Assembly: GCA_934725535.1 (NCBI GenBank)
Contig: CAKVBV010000010.1
Coordinates: forward strand, 1-47,864
Source of the DNA: an uncultured Bacteroidales bacterium
Lineage (GTDB): Bacteria > Bacteroidota > Bacteroidia > Bacteroidales > Paludibacteraceae
Direction: 5' to 3'
DNA: 47,864 nucleotides
Below the pieces are notes generated by a model. The model was not told the origin of the DNA and did not search any database. It was given only the letters and a program-made list of their open reading frames with translations. Positions 31,499 to 39,995 of the stretch are shown piece after piece (the stretch's first letter is position 1; each line of letters starts with the position of its first letter). A program made the translations under genes and the position numbers.

Positions 31499-32308
31499 TT
31501 ATACTTCCGCGTGCTGGATTTGAAAAATATCTTTAGGATATGCAATATGTATCAAGTACAATCCGTCGGCAGGAGCGGATTCGCCTGCGCTGCAACGGTT
31601 CTTGTCGGCGATGATGGTAAGGAAATCGTCCTCGGAAATTTTGTCCCGTCCCACATCAAACAGCGTGCCGACAATGGCGCGTACCATGTTGCGAAGGAAA
31701 CGGTTGGCGGTGATAGTGAAGACAGCATGATGCCCGTCCTCACTGACAGACCACTCGGCTTGCGAAATGTCGCAGAAGGTGGTCTTGACATCGGTGTGCG
31801 TTCTGCTGAATGACATAAAGTCTTGACGACCAAGCAGATGTGCGGCTGCGCGATTCATGGCGTCGAAGTCCAGTCCCGGGCGTACTGGGGTGGAGAGATT
31901 GACAAGGAACGGGTCTTTGTAATCGACAGTATGGTATTCGTAGGTGCGGCTGACGGCATCAAACCGTGCATGGGCATCTTCCCGTACGGGCACGATAGCA
32001 TGCACGGCAATCGAGTCGGGGAGCAACCCGTTCAGGCGCATGATGACCCCATTGACGGCGTATTGCCAGTCGTCGCCTGTCAGACCCTCCTGTTGGGGAG
32101 GTACCGCGGGTCCGTTGAAATGGGCATACATCTCGCGGGCATGTACGCCTGCATCAGTGCGCCCCGCAAAAGTGAGTACCACATCGCGCCTGAGGATAGT
32201 GGAGAAAGCATGCTCCATCACCTCCTGTACCGTCACTGCCCCACTGCTCTGCCGTTGCGAGCCGTGGAAAAGGGTGCCCTTGTATGAAAAGCGGACGAAG
32301 TAACGCAT
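31499..32308 (-). CDS. truA: tRNA pseudouridine synthase A
   Basis: Makes pseudouridine at positions 38-40 of the tRNA anticodon arm. Length 269 is normal. The catalytic Asp is in FAGRTDAGVHA (near residue 50). Other marks are MRYFVRFSYKGTLFHGSQRQ at the start, RFDAVSRTYEYH, LLGRQDFMSFSR and the C-terminal FLRNMVRAIVGTL with VGRDKISEDDFL. It lies 71 bases after the flippase gene at 32380 and is probably the last gene of that run; no clear terminator is seen, only the 11-base array at 31421. Confidence 0.97.
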   Translation of the reverse strand: MRYFVRFSYKGTLFHGSQRQSSGAVTVQEVMEHAFSTILRRDVVLTFAGRTDAGVHAREMYAHFNGPAVPPQQEGLTGDDWQYAVNGVIMRLNGLLPDSIAVHAIVPVREDAHARFDAVSRTYEYHTVDYKDPFLVNLSTPVRPGLDFDAMNRAAAHLLGRQDFMSFSRTHTDVKTTFCDISQAEWSVSEDGHHAVFTITANRFLRNMVRAIVGTLFDVGRDKISEDDFLTIIADKNRCSAGESAPADGLYLIHIAYPKDIFQIQHAEV

Positions 32309-32379
32309 ACATTAAATAACCATTAAAACATTAATTACCATGTAATTAACCATTAATTTCGCTACGTGTGCTGTATTCG

Positions 32380-33882
32380 TTATTTATGCAACTTTGTCGT
32401 TACGAAATTCTTGACTTGTTCATTGATTTCGGGGCTGAATTGCCCGAACCATGCCACAGCGCAGCCCGTGCCTACCAGTATCAATGTGCGGGCGATACTA
32501 CTGAGCCATATATTGAATGTCGGCAGATACTGCTGCCACAGGTAGTTCAAAAGCAGGATGCCCGCCAATAACAGCAGTGTCTTCGCGTGCTGACGGGAGA
32601 AGATTTGTATGCGCAATGCCACACGCACCGTGAGGGTTGCCAGAGCATAATAGAGTACATTAGACAAGAACGTGCTGACGGCAGCACCGTTCATTCCGTA
32701 GCGCGGAATGAGGTAGTTGTTGAGCGCTATGGCACTGATTGTCAGGATAAAAGACAAGACGAGCGAGAATACATAGTACCGCGAGTAACTGATAGCGGAC
32801 AAGCAGAAACTGAACGTGGCGGTGATTATTTGGCACACGCCGAGCACGAGCACTACCGTGCGTGCCGTAGCGTAGGTGTCGCCGTTGGGCAGAATATGGA
32901 ATATCAGGTCGATATTCAGCCATATCAGGCAGAATATCAAGCCCCCGACCAGCAGCAGGTTCCGGCTTACCTGTTGCATCAGGTGGGCAGTCTCCGTGCG
33001 GTTCTGCTCCTTGATGGATGCCGCCAACTGCGGTGCCGCAATCGCCGTCACAGAGCGGTACGGGATACTCACCATCACCGCGATATATGTAGCGATGGCA
33101 TAGATGCCTGTGAAGTTAAGCCCCATCTTGGCTGTGATGAAGAACGACGAGAGGGTAGGGGCGAGTGCAGATGCCAACGCCGAGATAATCAGGAACCCCG
33201 TATAGAAGAGGTACTGCCGCACCAGCGGTTTGTGCGTGCGCATGAACGTCCAATCGGGGCGGAGTGACACGTCGTCCATGGAGAACAGATACACCATGTT
33301 GCACAATGCCGCCAACGCATACACGCCGCATAGTGCCACCACAAACCCGTCCATGGTCAGCACACGGAAGGCGTACAGCAGATACACCGCTAATAGTCCC
33401 ACTCGGGTTACCAACTCCCGCACCGCCCTCGGCACCACAATGCGCATACGCACATTGGCATTAGTCTCGAAGATGGTCTGGTAGAGCAGGAAGAACGCCA
33501 TCGGCAGCACGAAATAGTAGTAGTCCACAAACTCGGGACTCTTCTCCCCAAACCATTGACTGAGAGGTATATGGCACGCCCAATAGATGAGCGCGAACAC
33601 CACAAAACCCGCCAGTGGCACCACCATAGTCCAGAAGAAAAAGCCGTTGTCCCTGTGCTCTTTGTCACGGAAATACGGGTAAAAACGGATGATGGACGAC
33701 GATGTCCCCAACTGTGCAAGGCTCACGAACAGCGTGGCAGCGTCAATCAGCACCCGTGCCAGCCCGATTTCCTCGGCGGTGAGGAAGCGGGTCAGCACGA
33801 AGAACGTAGTAACAAAGCCCACCGCAACGCCTGCATACGTCACGATGGTGCCTTTGATGCTCTGCCTTGCTATGATGCCCAT
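32380..33882 (-). CDS. Polysaccharide flippase (Wzx/MATE-like), copy 1
   Basis: A 500-residue inner-membrane protein with 12-14 predicted helices, of the oligosaccharide flippase / MurJ-MATE superfamily that moves lipid-linked sugars across the membrane. It opens MGIIARQSIKGTIVTYAGVAVGFVTTFFV, the usual first helix of PST exporters. Charged residues recur at helix ends (e.g. RFLTAEEIGLARVLIDA). No glycosyltransferase is close by; the neighbours are FKBP (33945) and truA, so the sugar substrate is unknown. A second flippase of the same superfamily is at 36740, with little sequence likeness by eye. They may serve peptidoglycan, O-antigen or capsule precursors. Confidence 0.9.
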   Translation of the reverse strand: MGIIARQSIKGTIVTYAGVAVGFVTTFFVLTRFLTAEEIGLARVLIDAATLFVSLAQLGTSSSIIRFYPYFRDKEHRDNGFFFWTMVVPLAGFVVFALIYWACHIPLSQWFGEKSPEFVDYYYFVLPMAFFLLYQTIFETNANVRMRIVVPRAVRELVTRVGLLAVYLLYAFRVLTMDGFVVALCGVYALAALCNMVYLFSMDDVSLRPDWTFMRTHKPLVRQYLFYTGFLIISALASALAPTLSSFFITAKMGLNFTGIYAIATYIAVMVSIPYRSVTAIAAPQLAASIKEQNRTETAHLMQQVSRNLLLVGGLIFCLIWLNIDLIFHILPNGDTYATARTVVLVLGVCQIITATFSFCLSAISYSRYYVFSLVLSFILTISAIALNNYLIPRYGMNGAAVSTFLSNVLYYALATLTVRVALRIQIFSRQHAKTLLLLAGILLLNYLWQQYLPTFNIWLSSIARTLILVGTGCAVAWFGQFSPEINEQVKNFVTTKLHK

Positions 33883-33892
33883 AGGGGAGATA

Positions 33893-33937
33893 CTATTAGT
33901 CCAATCAGCCCCATGGGACCGATTGGACTAACAGGAT
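33893..33937 (+). repeat. 9-bp tandem array
   Basis: CTATTAGTC, CAATCAGCC, CCATGGGAC, CGATTGGAC, TAACAGGAT: five 9-base units in the gap between the FKBP gene and flippase copy 1. Confidence 0.75.
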
Positions 33938-33944
33938 AATCATT

Positions 33945-35201
33945 TTACTTCTCTATTTCCAGCAACTCTACGTCGAATATCAGGGTAGAGTAGGGCGGGA
34001 TGTTGCCTGCCTGTTGTGCGCCGTAGCCCAACTCCTGCGGGATATAGAAGCGGAACTTGCTGCCGACGGGCATCAGTTGCACGCCTTCCGTCCAGCCTTT
34101 GATGACTTGGTTCAAGCCGAAAGTGATAGGCTCGCCGCGCTCAACGCTGCTGTCGAACACGGTTCCGTCAATCAATGTGCCGTGATAATGCACCTTTACG
34201 CGGTCGGTGGCACTCGGTTTCTTGCCCTTGCCCATCTTGATGACCTCGTATTGCAGACCGCTCTCGGTGGTGATGACGCCCTCGCGCAGACCGTTCTCAA
34301 CGAGGAACTTCTCACCTTCCTCTTTCACAGTGCCGTACTTGATGGTGTTCATCGTATTCTGTATATACTCGCCTGCCTCCTCGCCGGTCATCTGTTCCGT
34401 GTAGCCCAGCAAACCGTTGATAAAGCCTTGCTTGATAAGGGCAAAGTCGGTGCTCAGGCTTGGCTCGCCAATCAGACCGCCTGCCTCTTGCTCCTTGATG
34501 TTCTTGCCAATCTGCTCGCCCATGTTCACAAGTTGCGGGTTCTTCACTTTGCTCTTCAATCCCTTGTTGACGTTCTCGATAAACTCTTTCTTCTGCTCGC
34601 CCGTGGTGTCCGTGGCAAGGATGTAACGTGCCACCTCATCACCGTTCAGGTAGCCGAATGCGTAGTTCAGACTGTCGTTTTGGTTGTTCAATGCGATGAC
34701 TTTCACTGCCTTACCGCATTTCGCCTTGATAGCCTTGCCTGCCTTTTCGCCGTCCGCAGCGGTGCGCGATGCCTGATATTGGCTCTGGAAATAGTCACGT
34801 GCCTCATCGCCTTTCATCACCACAGTGTCGTGGTGCAGACCGTTCACCAGCCCTTGGAAGAACACTTTCTCGTTCAGTGTCCATGCCTCGTTGTCTGCCA
34901 GACCGGTGCTCTCCGAACTCTTGATGGCCTGACCGATGTTCCTGCCCACGCTGGCAGCCTCACTCAGTTCCTCAATCTTGCCGTCGTAGCCGCGCTGCAA
35001 TGCGTCAATAAACTCATTCACAGTCTCTTTCGACGAGTCGTTGCGCAACTGGTACATCTTCATCTGACTGCCGTTCACCAGTCCGAGTGCGTAGTTCATA
35101 CTATCGTTTTGGTTGTTCAGTGCAACCGTCTTTGCCTCGTACGTGTTGCCGCACGAAATCATTGCCATGGCGGCAACGACGAGAATAGATGCTTTCTTCA
35201 T
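33945..35201 (-). CDS. FKBP-type peptidyl-prolyl isomerase lipoprotein with two N-domains
   Basis: A 418-residue envelope lipoprotein (signal MKKASILVVAAMAMISCG, lipobox MISC). It carries two copies of the FKBP N-terminal dimerisation domain (about 22-150 and 165-290; each opens with VALNNQNDSMNYALG or IALNNQNDSLNYAFG and holds GQAIK/GKNIK), then one FKBP isomerase domain (about 310-418; VKVHYHGTLIDGTVFDSS, PITFGLNQVIKGWTEG, YIPQELGYG). Doubling of the N-domain is less usual and may make a bigger chaperone clamp. It follows another FKBP gene (35226) by 24 bases, and the isomerase domains are very alike, pointing to gene duplication. Confidence 0.94.
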   Translation of the reverse strand: MKKASILVVAAMAMISCGNTYEAKTVALNNQNDSMNYALGLVNGSQMKMYQLRNDSSKETVNEFIDALQRGYDGKIEELSEAASVGRNIGQAIKSSESTGLADNEAWTLNEKVFFQGLVNGLHHDTVVMKGDEARDYFQSQYQASRTAADGEKAGKAIKAKCGKAVKVIALNNQNDSLNYAFGYLNGDEVARYILATDTTGEQKKEFIENVNKGLKSKVKNPQLVNMGEQIGKNIKEQEAGGLIGEPSLSTDFALIKQGFINGLLGYTEQMTGEEAGEYIQNTMNTIKYGTVKEEGEKFLVENGLREGVITTESGLQYEVIKMGKGKKPSATDRVKVHYHGTLIDGTVFDSSVERGEPITFGLNQVIKGWTEGVQLMPVGSKFRFYIPQELGYGAQQAGNIPPYSTLIFDVELLEIEK

Positions 35202-35210
35202 ATCTAAATT

Positions 35211-35238
35211 ATTAACTATTAACTATTACTCATTAATT
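35211..35238 (-). repeat. 7-bp array at the FKBP (35226) stop codon
   Basis: ATTAACT, ATTAACT, ATTACTC, ATTAATT on the plus strand; on the minus strand they encode the Ile-Asn-Glu-stop end of the FKBP gene and the spacer to the next. Confidence 0.8.
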
Positions 35239-35813
35239 CCCAGCAACTCCACCGTGAATATCAACGCTGCATAGGGCGGAATACTGCCTGCTGCACCTTG
35301 TGCGCCGTAGCCCAACTGATAGGGGATATACAGTTTGTACTTGCTGCCAATCGACATCAGTTGCAGACCCTCGGTCCAGCCTTTTATCACTTGGTTCAGA
35401 CCAAACGAAATCGGCTCGCCGCGCTTATACGAACTATCAAAAACTGTGCCATCCACCAGCGTGCCCTCATAGTGCACCTTCACGGTGTCCGTGGCTTTCG
35501 GCTTTTGTCCGAGTGTAGCCTCCAATACCTCGTATTGCAGACCGCTCGGCGTCACCTTCACGCCCTCGCGCTTGGCGTTCTCTGCGAGGAACTTCTCCCC
35601 GTCAGCCTTTGCCTGACCGGCAATCTTCTGCTCCAACTCCGTGAAGAACTGGTTCAGCAACTGTTGTGCTTCCGAATACGTAATTTCGGGTTTCTGTTTC
35701 TCTAAAACGTGCTCAATACCCTTTGCCAGGTCTGCATAGTTGAGGTTCTCAACACCGCTGCTGAGCAACTGCTGACCCATCGAGAGTCCGAGTGCATAAC
35801 TAATCTTATCCAT
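35226..35813 (-). CDS. FKBP-type peptidyl-prolyl isomerase
   Basis: A 195-residue isomerase that helps protein folding. It has one FKBP N-domain (about 1-80; MDKISYALGLSMGQQL ... FTELEQKIAG) and one isomerase domain (about 85-195; VKVHYEGTLVDGTVFDSS, PISFGLNQVIKGWTEG, YIPYQLGYGAQG). There is no signal peptide in the chosen frame, so it should be cytoplasmic, unlike its neighbour at 33945. The paralogue pair probably shares one transcript. The last residues (GINE) and stop are encoded by the 7-base array at 35211. Confidence 0.94.
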   Translation of the reverse strand: MDKISYALGLSMGQQLLSSGVENLNYADLAKGIEHVLEKQKPEITYSEAQQLLNQFFTELEQKIAGQAKADGEKFLAENAKREGVKVTPSGLQYEVLEATLGQKPKATDTVKVHYEGTLVDGTVFDSSYKRGEPISFGLNQVIKGWTEGLQLMSIGSKYKLYIPYQLGYGAQGAAGSIPPYAALIFTVELLGINE

Positions 35814-35956
35814 ATCTTATTTGTTTATTTGTTGTCTTGTTTCTGTCAATGGCAAATCCCGCAGGCTGCCGAAGCAAATTCTATGGGCTGTCAAAGTAAA
35901 TCTCGTATGCTGCAATTATTAAAATCCGATAATATCTTCCCCCTGTCTTTCCCGTG

Positions 35957-36022
35957 TCAAACAGCAAGGGATGAGCAAGGGATACGCAACCCATAGAGAA
36001 CGGATACAGAATAAATATCCTT
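35957..36022 (-). repeat. 11-bp tandem array (inverse of 26009 type)
   Basis: On the plus strand TCAAACAGCAA, GGGATGAGCAA, GGGATACGCAA, CCCATAGAGAA, CGGATACAGAA, TAAATATCCTT. The first three are the reverse complement of units in the array at 26009. Confidence 0.8.
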
Positions 36023-36029
36023 AATGTAT

Positions 36030-36144
36030 ATTAACCATTAACCATTACTCATTACTTCCGACAGGAAACGCCTATTAACCATTAACTATTACCCATTACT
36101 TCCCACAGGAACTGCCTATTAACTATTAATTATTACTTATTACT
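36030..36144 (+). repeat. 7-bp arrays in a 44-bp super-repeat
   Basis: Three blocks of four 7-base units (ATTAACC, ATTAACC, ATTACTC, ATTACTT and variants) start at 36030, 36074 and 36118. They are separated by CCGACAGGAAACGCCT and CCCACAGGAACTGCCT, giving an exact 44-base period. It lies downstream of ribE. Nothing else is seen in the 350-base gap 35814-36165 besides this and the 11-base array. Confidence 0.85.
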
Positions 36145-36194
36145 ACATAGCACGTATGCAAGCACTTAGCAAAGTGCTTGCATACGTGCTATGT
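36145..36194 (-). terminator. 22-bp perfect hairpin at the ribE 3' end
   Basis: Bases 36145-36166 pair without mismatch with 36173-36194 around a 6-base loop. The arm contains the last nine codons and stop of ribE. No T-run follows on either strand, so it may protect the message or stop a polymerase by structure alone. Confidence 0.85.
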
Positions 36195-36780
36195 ACTTCC
36201 CTATAATATCAAACTCTATATTCACCACGCTCCCCACCTCTATATACTTGAAGTTGGTCTCCTCGTGGGTGTAGGGGATGATGCACACGCTCACATACCC
36301 TTTCTCACCCTGCACGTCAGGTTCGCACACCGTCAGGCTCACCCCGTTGATACAGATAGAACCCTTATCCACAGCCAGATAGCCGCGGCGTGCCATCTCT
36401 TTGCTTGTCGCGTATTCAAACCGGTAATACCAACTGCCTTCGGTCTCCCGTACCTCAATGCAACGTGCCGTTTGGTCCACGTGACCCTGCACGATATGTC
36501 CGTCCAACCGCTCGTTGAGCAGCATCGAACGCTCCACATTCACCCAGTCACCCTCGCGCAACAGACCCAGATTGCTCCTTACCAGCGTCTCCTGCATCGC
36601 GGTAACGGTGTACAAGTCGCCCTCTATCTTCACCACGGTCAGGCACACGCCGTTGTGGGCTATCGATTGGTCGATACTGAGCGCGTCCTTAAACGGATTG
36701 CGCAGCGTAAAATGCTTGTTACCAAGTTCTTGCTCAATCTTAACGACCTGAGCCATGGTCTCTACGATTCCTGAAAACAT
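36166..36780 (-). CDS. ribE: Riboflavin synthase alpha chain
   Basis: Converts two lumazines to riboflavin and a pyrimidine. From the ATG at 36780 it has 204 residues and opens MFSGIVETMAQVV, the standard start. The two lumazine-binding repeats are visible: SIAHNGVCLTVV (first) and GSICINGVSLTV (second), with the MLNERLDGHIVQGHVDQ link. It overlaps the end of the upstream flippase by 41 bases. Its last residues (ARMQALC) come from a perfect hairpin that also holds the stop. No other riboflavin gene or FMN riboswitch is nearby, so it is probably expressed by read-through from the long minus-strand run. Confidence 0.96.
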   Translation of the reverse strand: MFSGIVETMAQVVKIEQELGNKHFTLRNPFKDALSIDQSIAHNGVCLTVVKIEGDLYTVTAMQETLVRSNLGLLREGDWVNVERSMLLNERLDGHIVQGHVDQTARCIEVRETEGSWYYRFEYATSKEMARRGYLAVDKGSICINGVSLTVCEPDVQGEKGYVSVCIIPYTHEETNFKYIEVGSVVNIEFDIIGKYIARMQALC

Positions 36781-38302
36781 TGAAATCAAATTTTATAAGT
36801 ATGATACAATATATTGCCAACAATGCCGTCCCTATCCCCATTCGCGCCCACATCCCGAGGTCATATACCCCGTAATACACCGCCAGCAGACCGATGGTTA
36901 CCAGCGTGTACGCCCCTATGCGTTTCAGGTCGTAGGGTATCGTCAGGTACTTGCGCCCCACGAAATACGACAGCAGCATTATCACAAAATAGCACACCGT
37001 GCTGCTCGCGGCGGATGCCATATAACCTATTTTCGGTACGAACACCGCCTGCAAGGTGAACGTTATCACCACGCCTATCAGCGAGAAATACGCGCCCCAC
37101 TGCGTCTTGTCCGTCAGTTTGTACCAGAAACTCAGATTGAAATACACCCCTTGGAAGATATACGTCCACAGCACTACGGGCACAATCTTCAAGCCTTCCC
37201 AATAACTCGGCGCGATGATAAACTTCAGCAAATCAAGGTAAAACACCATGCCGAGGAGTATCAAGTACGAGAAGATGATGTAGTATTTCATCGCGTCCGC
37301 GTAGGCTTCCACCGACTTCCTGTCCTTATGTTTCGCGAATACGAACGGCTCGTATGCGTAGCGGAACGCCTGTGTAAACATCATCATCACCATGGCCACC
37401 TTGAAGCACGCCCCATAGATGCCCAACTGCGTCTGCGCGTCATCGCCCGCGTAGAAGAACGGGAACATAATCCTGTCCAACGTCTGGTTCATTATCCCGC
37501 ACACGCCCAACACTAATAATGGCAACGAGTACCGCAACATTCGTTTGAGCAATGACCACGAGAAACACCACCCATCCGCCCGTCTCCGTGATACAAAGGT
37601 ACTCCTATCGGTATCCCCCTCTTTGAGGGGGTAGGGGGAGTCGGTTTTGGTCGGCATAGTGAGGATTAGCAGTAACGTCTGCACCCCCGTCGCAATGATA
37701 TTTGCCACAAACACATACCCCACACCGTAATCGGGGTCATACCACGGCGATATGATACTCCAGTCCTGTATCTTCGGGCAGAGTACCAAGAAGAACAGGT
37801 TGAGCAGTATATTCAGAAAGACAAACAGCAGTTTCAGTCCCGCGAATTGTAGCGGACGTTTCTTGTATCGCAGGTATGCAAACGGAATACTCGCAAAGGC
37901 GTCCATCGCCACCACCACGCTCAGCAACGCGATAAACTCCGAGTGGGTAGGGTAGCCCAACACGTTGGCTATCGGTTGGCGGAACACGCAGCACAGCACG
38001 GCAAACAGCACCGATGTCGTCAGCAGACTAATCATTGCCGTCGTATATACCGTATTCGGGTTCTCCTCTTCCTTGTTGGCAAAGCGGAAGAAACCCGTCT
38101 CCATGCCGTAGGTCAGTATCACCAGCAGCAAGGCGGTCCAAGCGTACAGGTTGGTAACGATACCGTAGTCAGCCTGTTGTGCCAGCACGTAGGTATATAG
38201 CGGCACAAGGAGCCAGTTCAGGAACTTGCCCACTATCGAAGACACGCCGTATATCGCCGTCTCCTTCGCCAATACCTTCATTTGTGTGTTACTACCAGCC
38301 AT
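36740..38302 (-). CDS. Polysaccharide flippase (Wzx-like), copy 2, with repeat-derived insertion
   Basis: A 520-residue inner-membrane protein of the Wzx/MurJ-MATE superfamily with 12-14 helices. It opens MAGSNTQMKVLAKETAIYGVSSIVGKF; a start at the second Met is possible. The conserved helix RYSLPLLVLGVCGIMNQTLDRIM lies near residue 255. Just before it, about residues 217-250, is a hydrophilic stretch including TDSPYPLKEGDTD that is encoded by a copy of palindromic family B (37615-37642). Relatives join these helices by a short loop. The insertion keeps the frame. The gene overlaps ribE downstream and follows rsmI by 62 bases. Confidence 0.9.
   Translation of the reverse strand: MAGSNTQMKVLAKETAIYGVSSIVGKFLNWLLVPLYTYVLAQQADYGIVTNLYAWTALLLVILTYGMETGFFRFANKEEENPNTVYTTAMISLLTTSVLFAVLCCVFRQPIANVLGYPTHSEFIALLSVVVAMDAFASIPFAYLRYKKRPLQFAGLKLLFVFLNILLNLFFLVLCPKIQDWSIISPWYDPDYGVGYVFVANIIATGVQTLLLILTMPTKTDSPYPLKEGDTDRSTFVSRRRADGWCFSWSLLKRMLRYSLPLLVLGVCGIMNQTLDRIMFPFFYAGDDAQTQLGIYGACFKVAMVMMMFTQAFRYAYEPFVFAKHKDRKSVEAYADAMKYYIIFSYLILLGMVFYLDLLKFIIAPSYWEGLKIVPVVLWTYIFQGVYFNLSFWYKLTDKTQWGAYFSLIGVVITFTLQAVFVPKIGYMASAASSTVCYFVIMLLSYFVGRKYLTIPYDLKRIGAYTLVTIGLLAVYYGVYDLGMWARMGIGTALLAIYCIILIKFDFNVFRNRRDHGSGR
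37615..37642 (+). repeat. REP family B copy inside a flippase gene
   Basis: CCCCCT CTTTG AGGGGG with tail TAGGGGGAGTC. Read on the minus strand it encodes DSPYPLKEG within the cytoplasmic loop of flippase copy 2. Confidence 0.88.
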
Positions 38303-38364
38303 CTCTACCGATATATATTTGTTCTATATCTTCCTGTTTTATTGTCATTCAACGATAATCCACT

Positions 38365-39066
38365 TCATTGAACCCCCTCTTTGAGGGGGCAGGGGGAGTC
38401 TGGGTTGGGAGGTCCAATAATTATCACTATTTCCCCTCTTGCTGGGTTTTCTTTGAAGTGAGTAATCAGTTCTGCAAGCGTTCCCCTTCTCGTTTCTTCA
38501 AACTTCTTGCTTATTTCCCTGCTGACACTTGCCCGCCTTTCTCCCCCCATGTATTCCGCCAACTGCTCCAAGGTCTTTACCAACCTAAACGGCGACTCAT
38601 AAATGATTATCGAATGGGTCAACGTAGCCAACTGCTGTAGTCGTGTTTGCCGTCCTTTCTTCTGCGGCAGGAACCCCTCGAAGTAAAAGCGGTCGTTGGG
38701 CAGCCCCGAGTCCACCAATGCAGGCACGAAAGCCGTAGCACCGGGCAGGCATTGCACTTCCACACCTTTATCTACGCACGCGCGCACGAGCATGAAGCCG
38801 GGGTCGGAGATACACGGTGTGCCGGCGTCCGAAATCAGTGCCACAGTCTCCCCCGCTGCGATACGCTCCGCCATGGTCTCCGATGTCTCATGCTCGTTGA
38901 ACTTATGGTGGCTCTTCAGCGGCGTGTGAATATCATAATGCTTCAGCAGCACCGACGAAGTGCGTGTGTCCTCGGCAAGAATCAAATCCGCCTCTTTCAA
39001 CACACGCAACGCCCTCAGCGTTATATCTTCCATATTCCCCACCGGGGTCGGCACTACATACAGCAT
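38365..39066 (-). CDS. rsmI: 16S rRNA (cytidine-1402-2'-O)-methyltransferase RsmI
   Basis: Methylates the ribose of C1402 in 16S rRNA using S-adenosylmethionine. It has 233 residues and the tetrapyrrole-methylase fold: TPVGNMEDITLRALRVLKE at the start, ILAEDTRTSSVLLKHY, the SAM-binding LISDAGTPCISDPGF, and GLPNDRFYFEGFLPQKKGRQ. The end is GPPNPDSPCPLKEGVQ. The last ten residues are encoded by REP family B (38373-38400), so the natural end of the protein has been replaced or extended by the repeat. Function is not in doubt. It follows the coiled-coil gene by 37 bases holding a 7-base array. Confidence 0.96.
   Translation of the reverse strand: MLYVVPTPVGNMEDITLRALRVLKEADLILAEDTRTSSVLLKHYDIHTPLKSHHKFNEHETSETMAERIAAGETVALISDAGTPCISDPGFMLVRACVDKGVEVQCLPGATAFVPALVDSGLPNDRFYFEGFLPQKKGRQTRLQQLATLTHSIIIYESPFRLVKTLEQLAEYMGGERRASVSREISKKFEETRRGTLAELITHFKENPARGEIVIIIGPPNPDSPCPLKEGVQ
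38373..38400 (+). repeat. REP family B copy at the rsmI 3' end
   Basis: CCCCCT CTTTG AGGGGG with tail CAGGGGGAGTC. On the minus strand it encodes DSPCPLKEG directly before the rsmI stop. Confidence 0.88.
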
Positions 39067-39068
39067 CT

Positions 39069-39103
39069 CTCTAACCTCTAATCTCTAATCCCTAACCTCT
39101 AAA
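39069..39103 (-). repeat. 7-bp array (CTCTAAN) between two genes
   Basis: CTCTAAC, CTCTAAT, CTCTAAT, CCCTAAC, CTCTAAA. On the minus strand each unit contains TAG (TTAGAGA type), so stops occur in all frames just after the gene at 39104. Confidence 0.8.
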
Positions 39104-39955
39104 TCAAAATCTCCTCCTCAGCACATTCTCAAACAACTGCGCAGCGGTGCTCTCCTTATCCCAATCGAAGTGCTCGCGCACATACTCCATTGCCTCATCC
39201 AGTGTGTCAAGGGCATTCAACTCGTCCAATGCCTTTTGCATCTTCTCGCCGTTGCCTGCAAACAACTCACGTTGGAACAAGAACCGGTCTCCCAACGAGA
39301 TTGCCTGACGTATATCTTTCACCGGCGCACCGAACAGCGATGTCTGTGTCGGTGCCGTCTTCACCTCTGCTTTTGTCTCTTGCTGTGCTTCCGTTGCGGC
39401 TTGGGGCTTCTCTGCTTTGGGTTGCACAACCTCTTCCTTCATCTCAGGCATCGCCTGCGGTTGTTCTTCTTTTACCTCCTTTTGCGGTTCCGCTGCGGGT
39501 GCGCTTTCCTCTTTGGCGGGCTCTGCCACGGGCTCGCGTACCTCCTCTTTCGGCTGAACTGCAGGCTCCTGCACCTCAGGCACCGCTTCTGCTTCGGGTG
39601 CCTTCGTCTCCTCTACCACCTCTTCTGCGGATGCCTCTGCCATCGGCTCATCTGCTGTATCCTCGTCCTCACCCACTATTAACTCTCCCCCTGCCGTTTG
39701 AGCATTCCCAAATGCCTCTACAGCCTTCGATATTTCACGTACCAAGTGGATATTCTCCTCTATTGCGTTATTGGTGGCTTGTATCTGTGTTATCTGTTGT
39801 TGCATCTGCTCCAACACGCCTGCCACCGACTGGTCAGTCTGCGAATTGGCAGACAACTGGTTTTCCAACAGCGTCACCCGCTGCTCCAGAGCAGATATCT
39901 TCTGCTCCAGAGCATTGGTGTACGCATTCAAGGATTGAATCAATTCTTCGTTCAT
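39104..39955 (-). CDS. Glu/Pro-rich coiled-coil protein, Bacteroidetes-conserved
   Basis: A 283-residue protein without signal peptide. The N-terminal 75 residues form a coiled coil (ALEQKISALEQRVTLLENQL). The middle (about 90-205) is a low-complexity run of Glu, Pro, Ala and Val, probably unfolded. The last 75 residues are a compact domain (VKDIRQAISLGDRFLFQREL, LDTLDEAMEYVREHFDW) that I recall as a conserved C-terminal module of Bacteroidetes proteins of unknown function. It lies between the peptide transporter and rsmI. A scaffold role is possible but only a guess. Confidence 0.82.
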   Translation of the reverse strand: MNEELIQSLNAYTNALEQKISALEQRVTLLENQLSANSQTDQSVAGVLEQMQQQITQIQATNNAIEENIHLVREISKAVEAFGNAQTAGGELIVGEDEDTADEPMAEASAEEVVEETKAPEAEAVPEVQEPAVQPKEEVREPVAEPAKEESAPAAEPQKEVKEEQPQAMPEMKEEVVQPKAEKPQAATEAQQETKAEVKTAPTQTSLFGAPVKDIRQAISLGDRFLFQRELFAGNGEKMQKALDELNALDTLDEAMEYVREHFDWDKESTAAQLFENVLRRRF

Positions 39956-39964
39956 AAACGAATT

Positions 39965-39992
39965 ATTAATTATTAACTATTAACTATTACTA
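39965..39992 (+). repeat. 7-bp array between POT transporter and coiled-coil gene
   Basis: ATTAATT, ATTAACT, ATTAACT, ATTACTA. It begins 4 bases after the POT stop on the minus strand. Confidence 0.8.
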
Positions 39993-39995
39993 TGG

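Noticed and set aside
31180..31545. 121-codon minus-strand open frame
   Set aside because: It overlaps the end of truA, crosses the promoter at 31227 and an 11-base array, and has no recognisable domain.
34014..35207. 397-codon plus-strand open frame
   Set aside because: Antisense to the FKBP lipoprotein gene throughout; rich in Cys, His and Leu as expected for a shadow frame.
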